A stretch of DNA of 64,000 nt from Bradyrhizobium arachidis (GTDB lineage: Bacteria; Pseudomonadota; Alphaproteobacteria; Rhizobiales; Xanthobacteraceae). Below, one piece after another: positions 52,375 to 61,175 of this stretch (position 1 is its first letter; every line of letters starts with the position of its first letter). The notes under the pieces are model-generated. The model saw only the letters and a program-made list of their open reading frames with translations, had not been told where the DNA came from and ran no database searches. The DNA lies in NCBI RefSeq assembly GCF_024758505.1, contig NZ_CP077970.1, forward strand, positions 4,154,001 to 4,218,000, given 5' to 3'. Both the position numbers and the translations under genes were made by a program.

Positions 52375-54108
52375 ATGTCGAGCCGTTTTGGGAAGTTCCT
52401 GCCGCAATTCAAGCTCAAGCTTGGCACCAAGGCCGTCGTGAGTGCGGTGCTGTTGATTGCCGTGAACACCGCGCTTGTGGTGGGCGCCGGCTATTGGTCA
52501 CTGACCTCGGAATTCAACGATCGCGCTTTGCGCGACATCGAGGTCAATCTGCGCACGCTTGCGCTGGCCTTCTCCGAGACCATTCCAGACGCCAAGATCG
52601 CGATGAAGGACGGCACGGTCGTCCGCGCCGAGATCGCCAAGATGCCGGAGTTCAAGGATCACGCCATCGTCGATCGCGCGGTGTCCTACACCGGAGGCAA
52701 CGCGACGCTGTTCGTCTATGACGATGCGAGCGGGCAGTTCATCCGCCGCTCGACCAACGTGAAGAAGGAGAACGGCGACCGCGCCGTCGGCACCCAGCTC
52801 GCCGCTGACCATCCGGGCCAGACGCCGCTGCGCAAGGGCGAGGCCTATAAGGGGCCGGCCACGTTGTTCGGCAAGACTTTCATGACCGCATACTTCCCGG
52901 TGCTGGGGGCGGGCGGCAAGGTGATCGGCATCCTCTATGTCGGTATCCCCATGGCGCAGTTCGAGGCGATGCTGAACGAAGCAATCCGCAACATGGCGAT
53001 CGCTGCCGGAGTCGCGGCGCTGCTGGTGCTGCTCCTGACCATGCTGCTGGTGCGCAGCGTCACCAAGCCGCTGACCTCGGTCACCGGTTCGCTGACGGCG
53101 CTCGCCAACGGCCAGAACGACATTGAGATCGATTGCGAGGACCGGGCCGACGAAATCGGCGAGATCGCGCGCACAGTTGCAGTGTTCAAGAGCAACTCGC
53201 TCGAACGGCAGCGGCTGCGCAGCGAGCAGACGGCTGCGTCCTCCGCCGCCGCCGAGCAGCGCAAGTCCGAGCTGCGCGGCTTCGTCGACGAGTTCCACGG
53301 CAGCGTCGGCGGCATCCTCAACAAGGTGCTGCAATCCTCCGGCGAGTTCGAGCGCGTGGCGAAGCAACTGACCGACACGGCCCGCTCGACCGCCGACCTG
53401 TCGGCGCAGTCGGCCGGCGCATCGGAGACCGCGTCCGATCACGTGCGTTCGGCGGCTTCTGCGTCCGACGAGCTCTCCAAGTCGATCTCCGAGATCACCC
53501 GCCGGGTGCAGGAATCCAACGACATCTCCGCCGAGGCCGTTCGCCAGGCTGAGGCGACCGACCAGCGTATCGCCCAGCTTTCGGAAGCGGGCTCGCGCAT
53601 CGGCGACGTCGTCAAGCTGATCACCAGCATCGCCGAGCAGACCAACCTGCTCGCGCTCAACGCCACCATCGAAGCGGCGCGGGCAGGCGATGCGGGCCGC
53701 GGCTTTGCCGTGGTGGCTCAGGAGGTGAAGAGCCTCGCCGGCCAGACCGCGAAGGCGACCGAGGAGATTTCCAGCCAGATCGCGAGCATGCAGCTTGCGA
53801 CGGAGGAGTCAGTCGGTGCCATCAAGGCGATCGGCGAGACCATCGAGCGCATCAGCGGCATCTCGACGTCGATCTCGGCCGCCGTCGAGCAGCAGAAGAG
53901 TGCCACCCACAACATCGCCCAGAGCGTCCGTGCGGCCGCGAGCGGCACGGCCGACGTTGCCGCCAATGTTCGCCATGCCGCCCAGGGCGCGAACGAGACC
54001 GGCGAGACTTCGAGCCGGATGTTTGCTTCCGCTCAGGCGCTCTCCAGCGAAAGCCTCAACCTCAAGGCCGAGGTCGAAAAGTTCCTCGACCGCGTGCGGG
54101 CGGCCTAG
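52375..54108 (+). CDS. Methyl-accepting chemotaxis protein with Cache sensor
   Basis: 577 aa. Membrane helix about 20-42, periplasmic single-Cache-type domain ([50 protein letters not shown]), second helix near 200-225, HAMP, and a signalling domain with the hairpin core [20 protein letters not shown] (from about 418). Reports ligand binding to the CheA kinase. ATG 52375 has GGGGGAG 4 nt upstream. No che genes nearby. Confidence 0.95.
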   Translation: MSSRFGKFLPQFKLKLGTKAVVSAVLLIAVNTALVVGAGYWSLTSEFNDRALRDIEVNLRTLALAFSETIPDAKIAMKDGTVVRAEIAKMPEFKDHAIVDRAVSYTGGNATLFVYDDASGQFIRRSTNVKKENGDRAVGTQLAADHPGQTPLRKGEAYKGPATLFGKTFMTAYFPVLGAGGKVIGILYVGIPMAQFEAMLNEAIRNMAIAAGVAALLVLLLTMLLVRSVTKPLTSVTGSLTALANGQNDIEIDCEDRADEIGEIARTVAVFKSNSLERQRLRSEQTAASSAAAEQRKSELRGFVDEFHGSVGGILNKVLQSSGEFERVAKQLTDTARSTADLSAQSAGASETASDHVRSAASASDELSKSISEITRRVQESNDISAEAVRQAEATDQRIAQLSEAGSRIGDVVKLITSIAEQTNLLALNATIEAARAGDAGRGFAVVAQEVKSLAGQTAKATEEISSQIASMQLATEESVGAIKAIGETIERISGISTSISAAVEQQKSATHNIAQSVRAAASGTADVAANVRHAAQGANETGETSSRMFASAQALSSESLNLKAEVEKFLDRVRAA

Positions 54109-54208
54109 AGCATGATCCGGAAAAGTGCGCAGCGGTTTTCCGAAAAGATCATGCGCAAACAAAGAGCTAAAGCGCGATGACCCTTCAACCCAAAGCCATC
54201 GCGCTTTA
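54109..54208. repeat. Dispersed repeat family B, copy 2 (inverted)
   Basis: AGCATGATCCGGAAAAGTGC ... GATCATGCGCAAACAAAGAG ... GCCATCGCGCTTTA. Reverse complement of much of 50302-50430. Begins at the base after the chemoreceptor stop. Confidence 0.85.
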
Positions 54209-54280
54209 ATGTGAGACAAGCGGCGGGCTGAAACCACACAGCCTGCCGCGCCGTATCTGGCGGCATCCGATGAGGCCGCC

Positions 54281-54676
54281 ATGAACCGGTATCTCGTGCT
54301 CTATGTCGCGACGCTGGTCGTCCTGATGGGGCTGGACTTTTTGTTCCTCGGGCTAATCGCCAAGGGCTTCTTCACGTCAGAGGTTGGCGACATGCTGGGC
54401 GAGCTCAAGCCGCTGCCGGCCGTGCTGTTCTATCTGCTCTACGTCGTCGGCATTCTCGTCTTCGTCAGCGGATCGGAGGCCGCAACCTGGCAGTCGACGC
54501 TTCTCTATGGCGCGCTGTTCGGCCTGTTCTGCTACGCGACCTTCGACCTGACCGCACTTGCGCTGCTCAGGCACTGGAGCTGGCCGGTCGCGTTCGTCGA
54601 CGTCGGCTGGGGCGCGGCGGTGACCGCGGTCTCATCGACCGCGGGTCTTCTCGTGGCGGATCGTGTGACGTCCTGA
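54281..54676 (+). CDS. DUF2177 family membrane protein
   Basis: 131 aa with four membrane segments: YLVLYVATLVVLMGLDFLFL, KPLPAVLFYLLYVVGILVFV, LYGALFGLFCYATFDLTALA, and SWPVAFVDVGWGAAVTAVSS. The MGLDFLFLG and YATFDLTALALLRHW motifs are characteristic of DUF2177. Function unknown. Confidence 0.92.
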   Translation: MNRYLVLYVATLVVLMGLDFLFLGLIAKGFFTSEVGDMLGELKPLPAVLFYLLYVVGILVFVSGSEAATWQSTLLYGALFGLFCYATFDLTALALLRHWSWPVAFVDVGWGAAVTAVSSTAGLLVADRVTS

Positions 54677-54681
54677 CTCCT

Positions 54682-54763
54682 GTCGTTCCGGGGCGATGCG
54701 GCAGCATCGAACCCGGAACCTCGAGATCCCGGGTCTGGTCCTTCGGACCATCCCGGGATGACG
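54682..54763. repeat. Dispersed palindromic repeat family D, copy 2
   Basis: GTTCCGGGGCGATGCGGCAG ... CGAACCCGGAACCTCGAGAT ... CATCCCGGGATGACG. Related to 31874-31946. Between convergent genes. Confidence 0.75.
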
Positions 54764-54794
54764 TTTGTCGGTTGCTTGGCGCAACCGCCCAACG

Positions 54795-55454
54795 TCATTT
54801 CGGCTGCGGCACGATCCGGATGTAAGGCTTCGGTTCCTTCCAACCCTGCGGATAGATGGTCTTGGCCTCGTCGTTGGAGACCGAGCCCGCGATGATGACG
54901 TCTTCGCCTTGTTTCCAGTCGGCCGGCGTTGCGACGCGGTGCTTCGCGGTCATCTGCAAGGAGTCGATGACGCGCAAAATTTCCTGGAAGTTGCGGCCCG
55001 TGGTCATCGGGTAGACCAGCACCAGCTTGATCTTCTTGTCGGGGCCGATGATGAAGACGTTGCGGACAGTCTGGTTGTCGGCCGGCGTCCGGGTGAGGGG
55101 ATCGCCCGAGGTCGAGGCGGGCAGCATCTCGTAGAGCTTTGAGACGTTGAAGTCGGTGTCGCCGATCATCGGATAGTTCGGCGCCGCGCCTTGCGTCTCC
55201 TTGATGTCTTCAGACCATTTGGCGTGGCGGTCGACCGGATCGACCGACAGGCCCATCAGCTTGACGCCACGCTTGTCGAATTCGGGCTTCAGCTTGGCGA
55301 GCAAACCGAGCTCCGTGGTGCAAACCGGCGTGAAGTCCTTGGGGTGCGAGAACAGAAGCGCCCAGCTATTGCCGATCCAGTCGTGGAATTTAATTTTCCC
55401 CTCGGTGGTTTCGGCTTCGAAGTCGGGGGCGGTGGTGCCGATCGGAAGTGGCAT
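54795..55454 (-). CDS. 1-Cys peroxiredoxin (Prx6 type)
   Basis: 219 aa. Peroxidatic Cys 45 in PKDFTPVCTTELG with the typical Prx6 opening TTEGKIKFHDWIGNSWALLF and the long C-terminal arm (GRNFQEILRVIDSLQMTAKH, VATPADWKQGEDVIIAGSVS). Reduces hydrogen peroxide and organic peroxides. No resolving Cys seen. GAGGTAGAACC before the ATG. Confidence 0.94.
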   Translation of the reverse strand: MPLPIGTTAPDFEAETTEGKIKFHDWIGNSWALLFSHPKDFTPVCTTELGLLAKLKPEFDKRGVKLMGLSVDPVDRHAKWSEDIKETQGAAPNYPMIGDTDFNVSKLYEMLPASTSGDPLTRTPADNQTVRNVFIIGPDKKIKLVLVYPMTTGRNFQEILRVIDSLQMTAKHRVATPADWKQGEDVIIAGSVSNDEAKTIYPQGWKEPKPYIRIVPQPK

Positions 55455-55836
55455 GGTTCTACCTCATCTCATTGAAGTTACAGATAATTTCGGTCTGGAG
55501 GTGTCGGCCGGAGTATAGGCCGGACAAGGTCTCAAGTGAACCCGTTCAAGTAAAATGTGAAATCATTCTCCGAAACGTCCGATGTTCTAGCATCATCTTG
55601 CTGTTGGCGCTGCTGCGGCGAAATATCCCCGCATCCGGGAAAAGGTTCGGATCGCCCCGATATTGCCTTTTATGGCCCGCATCACGCCCGCCCGCCGTCG
55701 ATGAAACCGAAACGGTCCCGACAGCGACTAATCAGCAACCATCTAGAAAAGTCGCGATCACCGTATCGAATCATTAACCACTCGTTTACGCCCGCATGAA
55801 AATGCTGGCCGATCAGAAGAAATCTGGAAGTGAACT
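55455..55836. other. 382-bp gap with no recognisable feature
   Basis: Divergent promoter region between the peroxiredoxin and the + strand gene at 55837. Less GC-rich than neighbours in part. Short overlapping open frames present in it have no RBS and no family pattern. No OxyR or FNR box can be stated from inspection. Confidence 0.5.
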
Positions 55837-56412
55837 ATGTCTGCCGCTGCGTCGAATACTGTTGAGTTGTTTCAATCCCTCGAACCGTCCTGCCGCGATA
55901 CTGCGGCTCATGCGCTCACCATCGTGCGCGACGGCGTGATTACCGGTGAAGGCCCCACCACCAAGGGCCGGGTGCATTTCTCCCGCGCGCTCGATTCCGA
56001 TGACGCCGCCTGGTGCGTGCGCATCCTGACTGCTGCCGCCGTCAACGACCAGCCGATCAGCCGCGCCGAAGCCCAGGCGCTGTTCGAGATCAACGAGGCC
56101 GCGACCGAGCGTACCGATGGCGGCCGCTTCGAGGACCTCCTGGCCAAGGCCGTCGCCCATCACGCCGCCAGTGCCTCCGGCCTGCCGGTGCCGCCGCGCA
56201 GCGTCGCGCTGTCGGCCGAGACCGACATCGAGAGCTGGGCGCCGGGTTACGCCAGCCGCGTCAACCGCGACATGCTGGAATGGATCGCCGGCCAGATGCG
56301 CGGCAGCCGCCAGGGCAACCGTCGCCTGATGGCGATGGTGGCGACCTTCGTCGGTGCTACCGCGCTGCCGCTGGCCGGCCAATTGCCGAACGTGTTCGAT
56401 ATCGGCATGTGA
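55837..56412 (+). CDS. Hypothetical protein, conserved-looking
   Basis: 191 aa. No signal peptide. Segments such as HALTIVRDGVITGEGPTTKG and INDQPISRAEAQALFEINEA suggest a folded soluble protein; the central part resembles an EF-hand-like or MSP-type helical protein only weakly. No family recognised. RBS weak (GGAAGTGAACT). Followed by a dispersed repeat. Confidence 0.65.
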   Translation: MSAAASNTVELFQSLEPSCRDTAAHALTIVRDGVITGEGPTTKGRVHFSRALDSDDAAWCVRILTAAAVNDQPISRAEAQALFEINEAATERTDGGRFEDLLAKAVAHHAASASGLPVPPRSVALSAETDIESWAPGYASRVNRDMLEWIAGQMRGSRQGNRRLMAMVATFVGATALPLAGQLPNVFDIGM

Positions 56413-56425
56413 GATTCTCGCGCCC

Positions 56426-56535
56426 AGCTAAAGCGCTATCGCGCTTTAGCTGCTTGTTTGCGCATGATCTCCGCGCAAACGCGTTCCGCGTTTGTCGCGA
56501 GGGAAAACCGCTGCACACTTTTCCGGATCATGCGC
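56426..56535. repeat. Dispersed repeat family B, copy 3
   Basis: Starts with a perfect 10-bp stem GCTAAAGCGC/GCGCTTTAGC (56427-56450), then GTTTGCGCATGATCTCCGCG ... TTTCCGGATCATGCGCT, same order as 50302-50430. Confidence 0.85.
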
Positions 56536-56567
56536 TTGTGCACGACTGAGTTGCCGAAGCGGCGGGG

Positions 56568-58421
56568 TTATTTCCCCGCCGTTTTCTGTTTGTCGCCCTC
56601 CGCTTCGAGCCCGAGGGTGCGGCCGGGGAAGCCAGCGGTATCGAAATAGCGCTGGCTGCCGACGCGCTGGAAGTTCAGCACGGTGCGCAAGCCGCTCTCG
56701 GTCGGCCGTGACTTGACTGAACCGACATAGGCCTTCGGCGTCTCGCCGTTCGGCATCGCCTCCGTCATCACGCGTCCGATCAGGCTGCCCTTCGGCTTGG
56801 TGGTCAGGCCCATCAGCTTGGCTGCGGTGGCCCCGACATCGGCGTTGCTGACGGGGAGCTCGTCGACATAGCCGGCTTTGAAGTCAGGCCCGATCGCCGC
56901 CATGAAGTTCATGGTGTCGCCGCGGCTGAAGCTGCCATGCATGCCCTGGCCCTGGCGCAGCACGGTGTCGGCGACCTGCACCGAGCAATTGGTCGGCGCT
57001 TCGCCGCAATCGCTGGCATAGGAGCGGAAGTTCACGACGATGGCCGGGTGGGGCGTCGCCGCCTTGCCCTTCAGGCTCAGCTGCGACAGCGGCAGCGTGC
57101 CCAGGAAATTGCCGAGGTCGTCGTGGACGAAGAGGCCGCTGACATAGTCCTGCTGGAGCAATGCGTTGATCACCTTGCGGGCGAGCTTGCGATCCTTGCT
57201 CGGGATGTAGATGAGGTCCGATCCGCCATTGGTGGCGACGACCACGTCCGGCTTGGTCGGATCCTTGCCGAGCACGCCGTTGCCGGCCTTGGGATGCTTG
57301 TTGCCTTCGATCTTGGCGTTCTTGTCGTTGGGGTCGAACAGCGGCAGGTCGAGAGCCTTTGCAAGGTCGAGCGCGACAAAACCCATCGGCAAAAAGTCCT
57401 TTGGCGTGTCGTCGTAGCTGACCTTGGCCGAAGGGCTGGTCTTGCTCTCCTTGGAGATCGTCGAGAAGCCGTGATCGGCCGAGACGATGATGTTGGTCGA
57501 GGCGGCGAGCCCGAGCTCGTCCAGTGCCTTGCGGATCTGGGCGAGATTGTTGTCGGCATTCTTGATCCCGGCCATCGAGGTCGGGCCGTTGATGCCCGGC
57601 TTGATCTGGTTGAGGCTGTCGCCGGTGTTGTGCTGGCTGCCATCGGGATCGCGCGACCAGAACACCAGCACGAAGGGCTTGCCGCGTGCCTTGAACATGG
57701 GGAGCACGACCTTGGTCGTGACGTCGGCCAGATAAGCCTGCTGCGCCACGTTGGCGACGGTGGTGCCCGGCGTTTTGGCGTCGCCCGCCTTGCTGTTGTC
57801 GCCGCGGGGCGGGGTGGCGAGCGGCAGGCCGGCCTTGGTCAGCGCCGCCTTCATCTCCTCCGACAGCGGCACGCTGTTCTTGCCGCCGGTAGCATCGTCG
57901 AGCACGATCGAGTGCAGGCCAGCCTCTCCTGGACGGTCGGTATGGTCGAACTGGAAGGTCGGCCCGAGCTTGCCGATCGCCGCGGTGCTGTATTGCTTGT
58001 CGCGGGCGAGCTTCAAGATGGTCTCTTCGTTGAGATAGTTGCCGTTGAAATGTTCGTCGATGTCGCCGAGCACGGCGTCGTTCTCGATGAAGGGGACGAC
58101 CGTATCGCCGGCCGGCACGGAGGTGTAGGCCGTGTAGATCGTGTTGGAGAACACGCCGGTATCGCCGAGATAGTGCCCGGTCGACATCGCCGAGCCGTTC
58201 GCCATGGTGAAGGTCGGAAACAGCGAATGCGAATTCTTGAGGTTGACGCCCTTGTCGCGGATTTCCGCCATGGCGGGCGCGGTCTCAGGGCTGACCTTGA
58301 GTGCGCGCAGGCCGTCGGGAATGAACAGGATCAGGTTGCGCTGGGTATTGTTCTGGGCGGACGCCAGTCCGGTGGACATGAGCATCAGTCCGGCGGACAG
58401 CAACAATCGTGAACGGCGCAT
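56568..58421 (-). CDS. Exported alkaline phosphatase-superfamily phosphodiesterase/phosphohydrolase
   Basis: 617 aa. Signal MRRSRLLLSAGLMLMSTGLASA. Alkaline-phosphatase fold with metal ligand start ILFIPDGLRAL, nucleophile region FPTFTMANGSAMSTGHYLGD (Thr), HNTGDSLNQIK, and SADHGFSTISKE (His). Resembles the type I phosphodiesterase/nucleotide pyrophosphatase and AP-related families; the actual substrate is unknown. ATG 58421 is chosen with GGGAGAG nearby. Downstream a hairpin GGCGGGG/CCCCGCC overlaps its stop. Confidence 0.88.
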   Translation of the reverse strand: MRRSRLLLSAGLMLMSTGLASAQNNTQRNLILFIPDGLRALKVSPETAPAMAEIRDKGVNLKNSHSLFPTFTMANGSAMSTGHYLGDTGVFSNTIYTAYTSVPAGDTVVPFIENDAVLGDIDEHFNGNYLNEETILKLARDKQYSTAAIGKLGPTFQFDHTDRPGEAGLHSIVLDDATGGKNSVPLSEEMKAALTKAGLPLATPPRGDNSKAGDAKTPGTTVANVAQQAYLADVTTKVVLPMFKARGKPFVLVFWSRDPDGSQHNTGDSLNQIKPGINGPTSMAGIKNADNNLAQIRKALDELGLAASTNIIVSADHGFSTISKESKTSPSAKVSYDDTPKDFLPMGFVALDLAKALDLPLFDPNDKNAKIEGNKHPKAGNGVLGKDPTKPDVVVATNGGSDLIYIPSKDRKLARKVINALLQQDYVSGLFVHDDLGNFLGTLPLSQLSLKGKAATPHPAIVVNFRSYASDCGEAPTNCSVQVADTVLRQGQGMHGSFSRGDTMNFMAAIGPDFKAGYVDELPVSNADVGATAAKLMGLTTKPKGSLIGRVMTEAMPNGETPKAYVGSVKSRPTESGLRTVLNFQRVGSQRYFDTAGFPGRTLGLEAEGDKQKTAGK

Positions 58422-58861
58422 CAAATCTCTCCCTGCGATCAGGCGGATCGGCGACCGGCGCGGCCGCAGCCCTCCTTTAGTTTTGCTGCGTGACCGTTTT
58501 GTTACAAGGGGCGGGGGTTAGGCAAGAGTGATGTTGGGGAGTGGACACGTCCTGCTGTCATTTCGCGCGCCCCGGCTGCGCCAAGGCTTCTGCGCCAAGG
58601 CTTCTGCGCCAAGGCTTCTGCGCCAAGGCTTCTGCGGTAAGGCTTCTGCGGCAAGGCTTCTGAACCAAGGCTTCGCCGGGCTTAATGATCACGACCGCAC
58701 TTTGGGGCCGGGACGGTTGATATAGGCGATAATTACAAACTCTAACGACGAAAAATATGCTTGCCGCAGGGGCCTGACAGGACGTTGTTCATTTGTCCGA
58801 CGCGCGGGCTATCCAATCAATCCTTGCGCACTCAAGGCTGGCTCAATGCATCGTAGGCTCG
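58422..58861. other. 440-bp gap with tandem repeat
   Basis: Divergent promoter region of the phosphatase and, on the other side, the end of the LuxR gene. Contains the 14-bp tandem repeat 58577-58674. A small + frame across the repeat is not credible. Lower GC near 58740. Confidence 0.5.
58577..58674. repeat. 7 x 14-bp tandem repeat
   Basis: Unit TGCGCCAAGGCTTC; four exact copies, then TGCGGTAAGGCTTC, TGCGGCAAGGCTTC and TGAACCAAGGCTTC. Contiguous, no spacers, so it is a minisatellite. Confidence 0.95.
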
Positions 58862-59179
58862 TCACTTCGACGCGGAATGCACGCTCGGATTCCCGGCCAT
58901 TACCGGCTGCGCTTTTTCCGGTGCTTGAAAACTTCCGGCGCTGACCAGATCGCGGCGCAATGAGGGGGGCGCGGCATGAAGGGCGAAAATGATCGCAATC
59001 TGCGTTCTATTCTGGAGACGGTACTTGCGCATGATGTTGCCGATATGCGCGCGCACCGTATTTTCGGAGATCTTGAGCTCATAGGCGATGTTCTTGTTCT
59101 GAAATCCGCGCGCGATAAGCATCATGAGCTCACGTTCGCGGGGCGTAGCTGTGATCTGTTCTTTTGGATCTGGGCTCAT
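58862..59179 (-). CDS. Single-domain LuxR/GerE-type transcriptional regulator
   Basis: 105 aa. HTH with PRERELMMLIARGFQNKNIA, YELKISENTVRAHIGNIMRK, RTQIAI; no receiver or sensor domain remains, so it is a stand-alone LuxR-type HTH (GerE group). ATG 59179 has AAGGAG 6 nt upstream; an open frame continues 92 codons upstream in GC-rich DNA without features. Downstream neighbour, on the same strand, of the MacAB-like operon, so it may be part of or regulated with it. Confidence 0.85.
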   Translation of the reverse strand: MSPDPKEQITATPRERELMMLIARGFQNKNIAYELKISENTVRAHIGNIMRKYRLQNRTQIAIIFALHAAPPSLRRDLVSAGSFQAPEKAQPVMAGNPSVHSASK

Positions 59180-59229
59180 GACTAGCTCCTTCCTGGCCTG
59201 AAGGTTGATTTGGCTACCGCAGCACGTTC

Positions 59230-60453
59230 TCATTCCGTCTTGAGCGCCTCGATCGGACTCAGCTTGGAAGCCTTGTGAGCAGGATAAAAACCAAAAACGA
59301 GACCGGTCGCGATCGAGAAGACCAGGGCCAGCCCAATCGCCTCGGAATCGACCGACGTGATCCAGCCGGCCATGCGGGCGACCGTCATTGAAAGCGTAAT
59401 GCCACCGACAACGCCTATGGCGCCGCCGAGAAGGCAAAGGACGAGCGCCTCGCAAAGGAACTGAAGGCGAATGTCCCGCATGCGGCCTCCGAGGGCGCGG
59501 CGAATCCCGATCTCGCGGGTGCGCTCGGTGACCGATACGATCATCACGTTCATGATGCTGATGCCGCCGACGAGCAGGGACACCGAGGCGATGGCAACCA
59601 GCAGCAGCGCCACCGTGCGGATCGCGCCCTGCTGCGCCTCCATGGCCGCGGCCGGATCCTGGACCTTGAAATCATCCTCCTGTCCGACGGGGATTCGATG
59701 GCGTTGCCGCAGTAGGCTCTCGATTTCGGATCGAGCGCCCGCCATCTGACCGTCGGCAGCCACCTTGGCGATGATGTAGGCAACCGAGTCCCGGTTGATC
59801 CCGCTGGCGCTGCCGAGAAATCGCAGTTTGGCCGTGCTCAGGGGAACGAAGGCGACGTCATCCTGCGCGGGACCCTTGCGATCGAGCACGCCGACCACCT
59901 CCAGCGGGACTTTCATGATCCTGATCTGCGCGCCGATCGGGTCATCGCCCGGCGCAAACAGCTCGCGCGCAACCGTGCTTCCGAGGATCACGACCTTGCC
60001 GGCGCCGGTCTCTTCGGCGCCGGAAAAATACCGACCGGACGAGAGCTGCCAGTCGCGCACCATGAAATGCCCGGTCGTCGTGCCATTGATCGTGGTGTTC
60101 CAGTTCTTGCCCTCGTGGATGACCTGTGCGGTCCCGGCGATCGAGCCGGCCGCGGCCTGGATCTCCGGAATCTGCTCGAGGATAGCCTGCACGTCGCTTT
60201 CGGTCATGGTCAGCTTGGTGCCTTCCTTGAGACGAACGCCGCCCTGATAGACCGCGCCCGGCGTGATCATCAGGACATTGGCTCCGATTGAGCGGATCTG
60301 CTCCTGAAGCCGGAGCTGAGCGCCCGCGCCGATCGCAAAGACCGTGACGATCGACGCGACGCCGATCACGATGCCGAGCATCGTCAGGAAGCTGCGCAGC
60401 GGATTGAGGCGCAGCGCATGAAGAGCGATCTGGAAGCCCTGAAGCATCGTCAT
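59230..60453 (-). CDS. MacB-type ABC transporter permease
   Basis: 407 aa. N-terminal MacB_PCD (FLTMLGIVIGVASIVTVFAI, IRSIGANVLMITPGAVYQGG) and C-terminal FtsX domain with RTREIGIRRALGGRMRDIRL. Unlike classical MacB the ABC domain is a separate upstream gene (4-bp overlap). Works with MacA and TolC-like outer membrane protein to export peptides or macrolide-like compounds. Confidence 0.93.
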   Translation of the reverse strand: MTMLQGFQIALHALRLNPLRSFLTMLGIVIGVASIVTVFAIGAGAQLRLQEQIRSIGANVLMITPGAVYQGGVRLKEGTKLTMTESDVQAILEQIPEIQAAAGSIAGTAQVIHEGKNWNTTINGTTTGHFMVRDWQLSSGRYFSGAEETGAGKVVILGSTVARELFAPGDDPIGAQIRIMKVPLEVVGVLDRKGPAQDDVAFVPLSTAKLRFLGSASGINRDSVAYIIAKVAADGQMAGARSEIESLLRQRHRIPVGQEDDFKVQDPAAAMEAQQGAIRTVALLLVAIASVSLLVGGISIMNVMIVSVTERTREIGIRRALGGRMRDIRLQFLCEALVLCLLGGAIGVVGGITLSMTVARMAGWITSVDSEAIGLALVFSIATGLVFGFYPAHKASKLSPIEALKTE

Positions 60454-61175
60454 GACGCCGCAATCCTTTTCGGCACGAGCGGGACCTGTGTTTCGTCGCT
60501 GACGAGTTGGCCATCATGCAGACGGATCGTGCGCCGGCATCGCGTCGCGATACCGGGGTCGTGCGTGATCATCACGATGGTCTGACCGGCCTCGTTGAGG
60601 GCGTCGAACAGGGCCAGGATCTCGCCGCCGGTGCGGCTGTCGAGTGCGCCCGTCGGCTCGTCGGCAAGTACGATCAGCGGGGATGCGATCAGGGCCCGCG
60701 CGATCGCAATTCGCTGTTGCTCGCCGCCTGAAAGCTGTCTCGGAAAGTGCTGCGCCCGGTGCAACATGCCGACGGCCTCCAGGCTTTGCTCGGCCCGTGT
60801 GATGCGCTCCTTGCGGTTCACGCCGCAATAGACGAGGGGAAGCGCGACGTTCTCGACCGCGTTGTGCCGCGCGAGCAGATTGTAGGACTGAAACACGAAT
60901 CCGATGCTGCGCGCACGCAGGACCGATCGGCGGTCCTCGGAGAGATCGGCGACGTTTTCTCTCTCCAGGTAGATCGCGCCTTCGCTCGGCAGATCAAGCA
61001 GCCCGATCATGTTCATCAGTGTGGACTTCCCGGAACCAGACGGTCCCATGACGGCAAGAATCTCGCCCCGCGCAATGTCGAAACTGACGTTGCGGACAGC
61101 CGTCACCGCCACCCCATCCATGCGGTAGGTCCTGCACACCGATCTGAGGCTGATGAGAGGAGGGCGGCCCGTCAT
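60450..61175 (-). CDS. ABC transporter ATP-binding protein (MacB/LolD type)
   Basis: 241 aa. Walker [10 protein letters not shown], signature [15 protein letters not shown], Walker [19 protein letters not shown]-loop MITHDPGIA. Drives the permease encoded next with an ATGA overlap; its own start overlaps the adaptor gene by 4 bp. Confidence 0.95.
   Translation of the reverse strand: MTGRPPLISLRSVCRTYRMDGVAVTAVRNVSFDIARGEILAVMGPSGSGKSTLMNMIGLLDLPSEGAIYLERENVADLSEDRRSVLRARSIGFVFQSYNLLARHNAVENVALPLVYCGVNRKERITRAEQSLEAVGMLHRAQHFPRQLSGGEQQRIAIARALIASPLIVLADEPTGALDSRTGGEILALFDALNEAGQTIVMITHDPGIATRCRRTIRLHDGQLVSDETQVPLVPKRIAAS

Noticed and set aside
55448..55777. 109-aa plus frame in the peroxiredoxin upstream region
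   Set aside because: No RBS and starts inside the opposite gene's leader.
58577..58674. CRISPR array
   Set aside because: Units are contiguous and only 14 bp with no spacers; no cas genes.
58528..58725. Small + frame through the tandem repeat (repeated LRQGFCAKASAP peptide)
   Set aside because: Repetition arises from the 14-bp unit read in three frames; no RBS.
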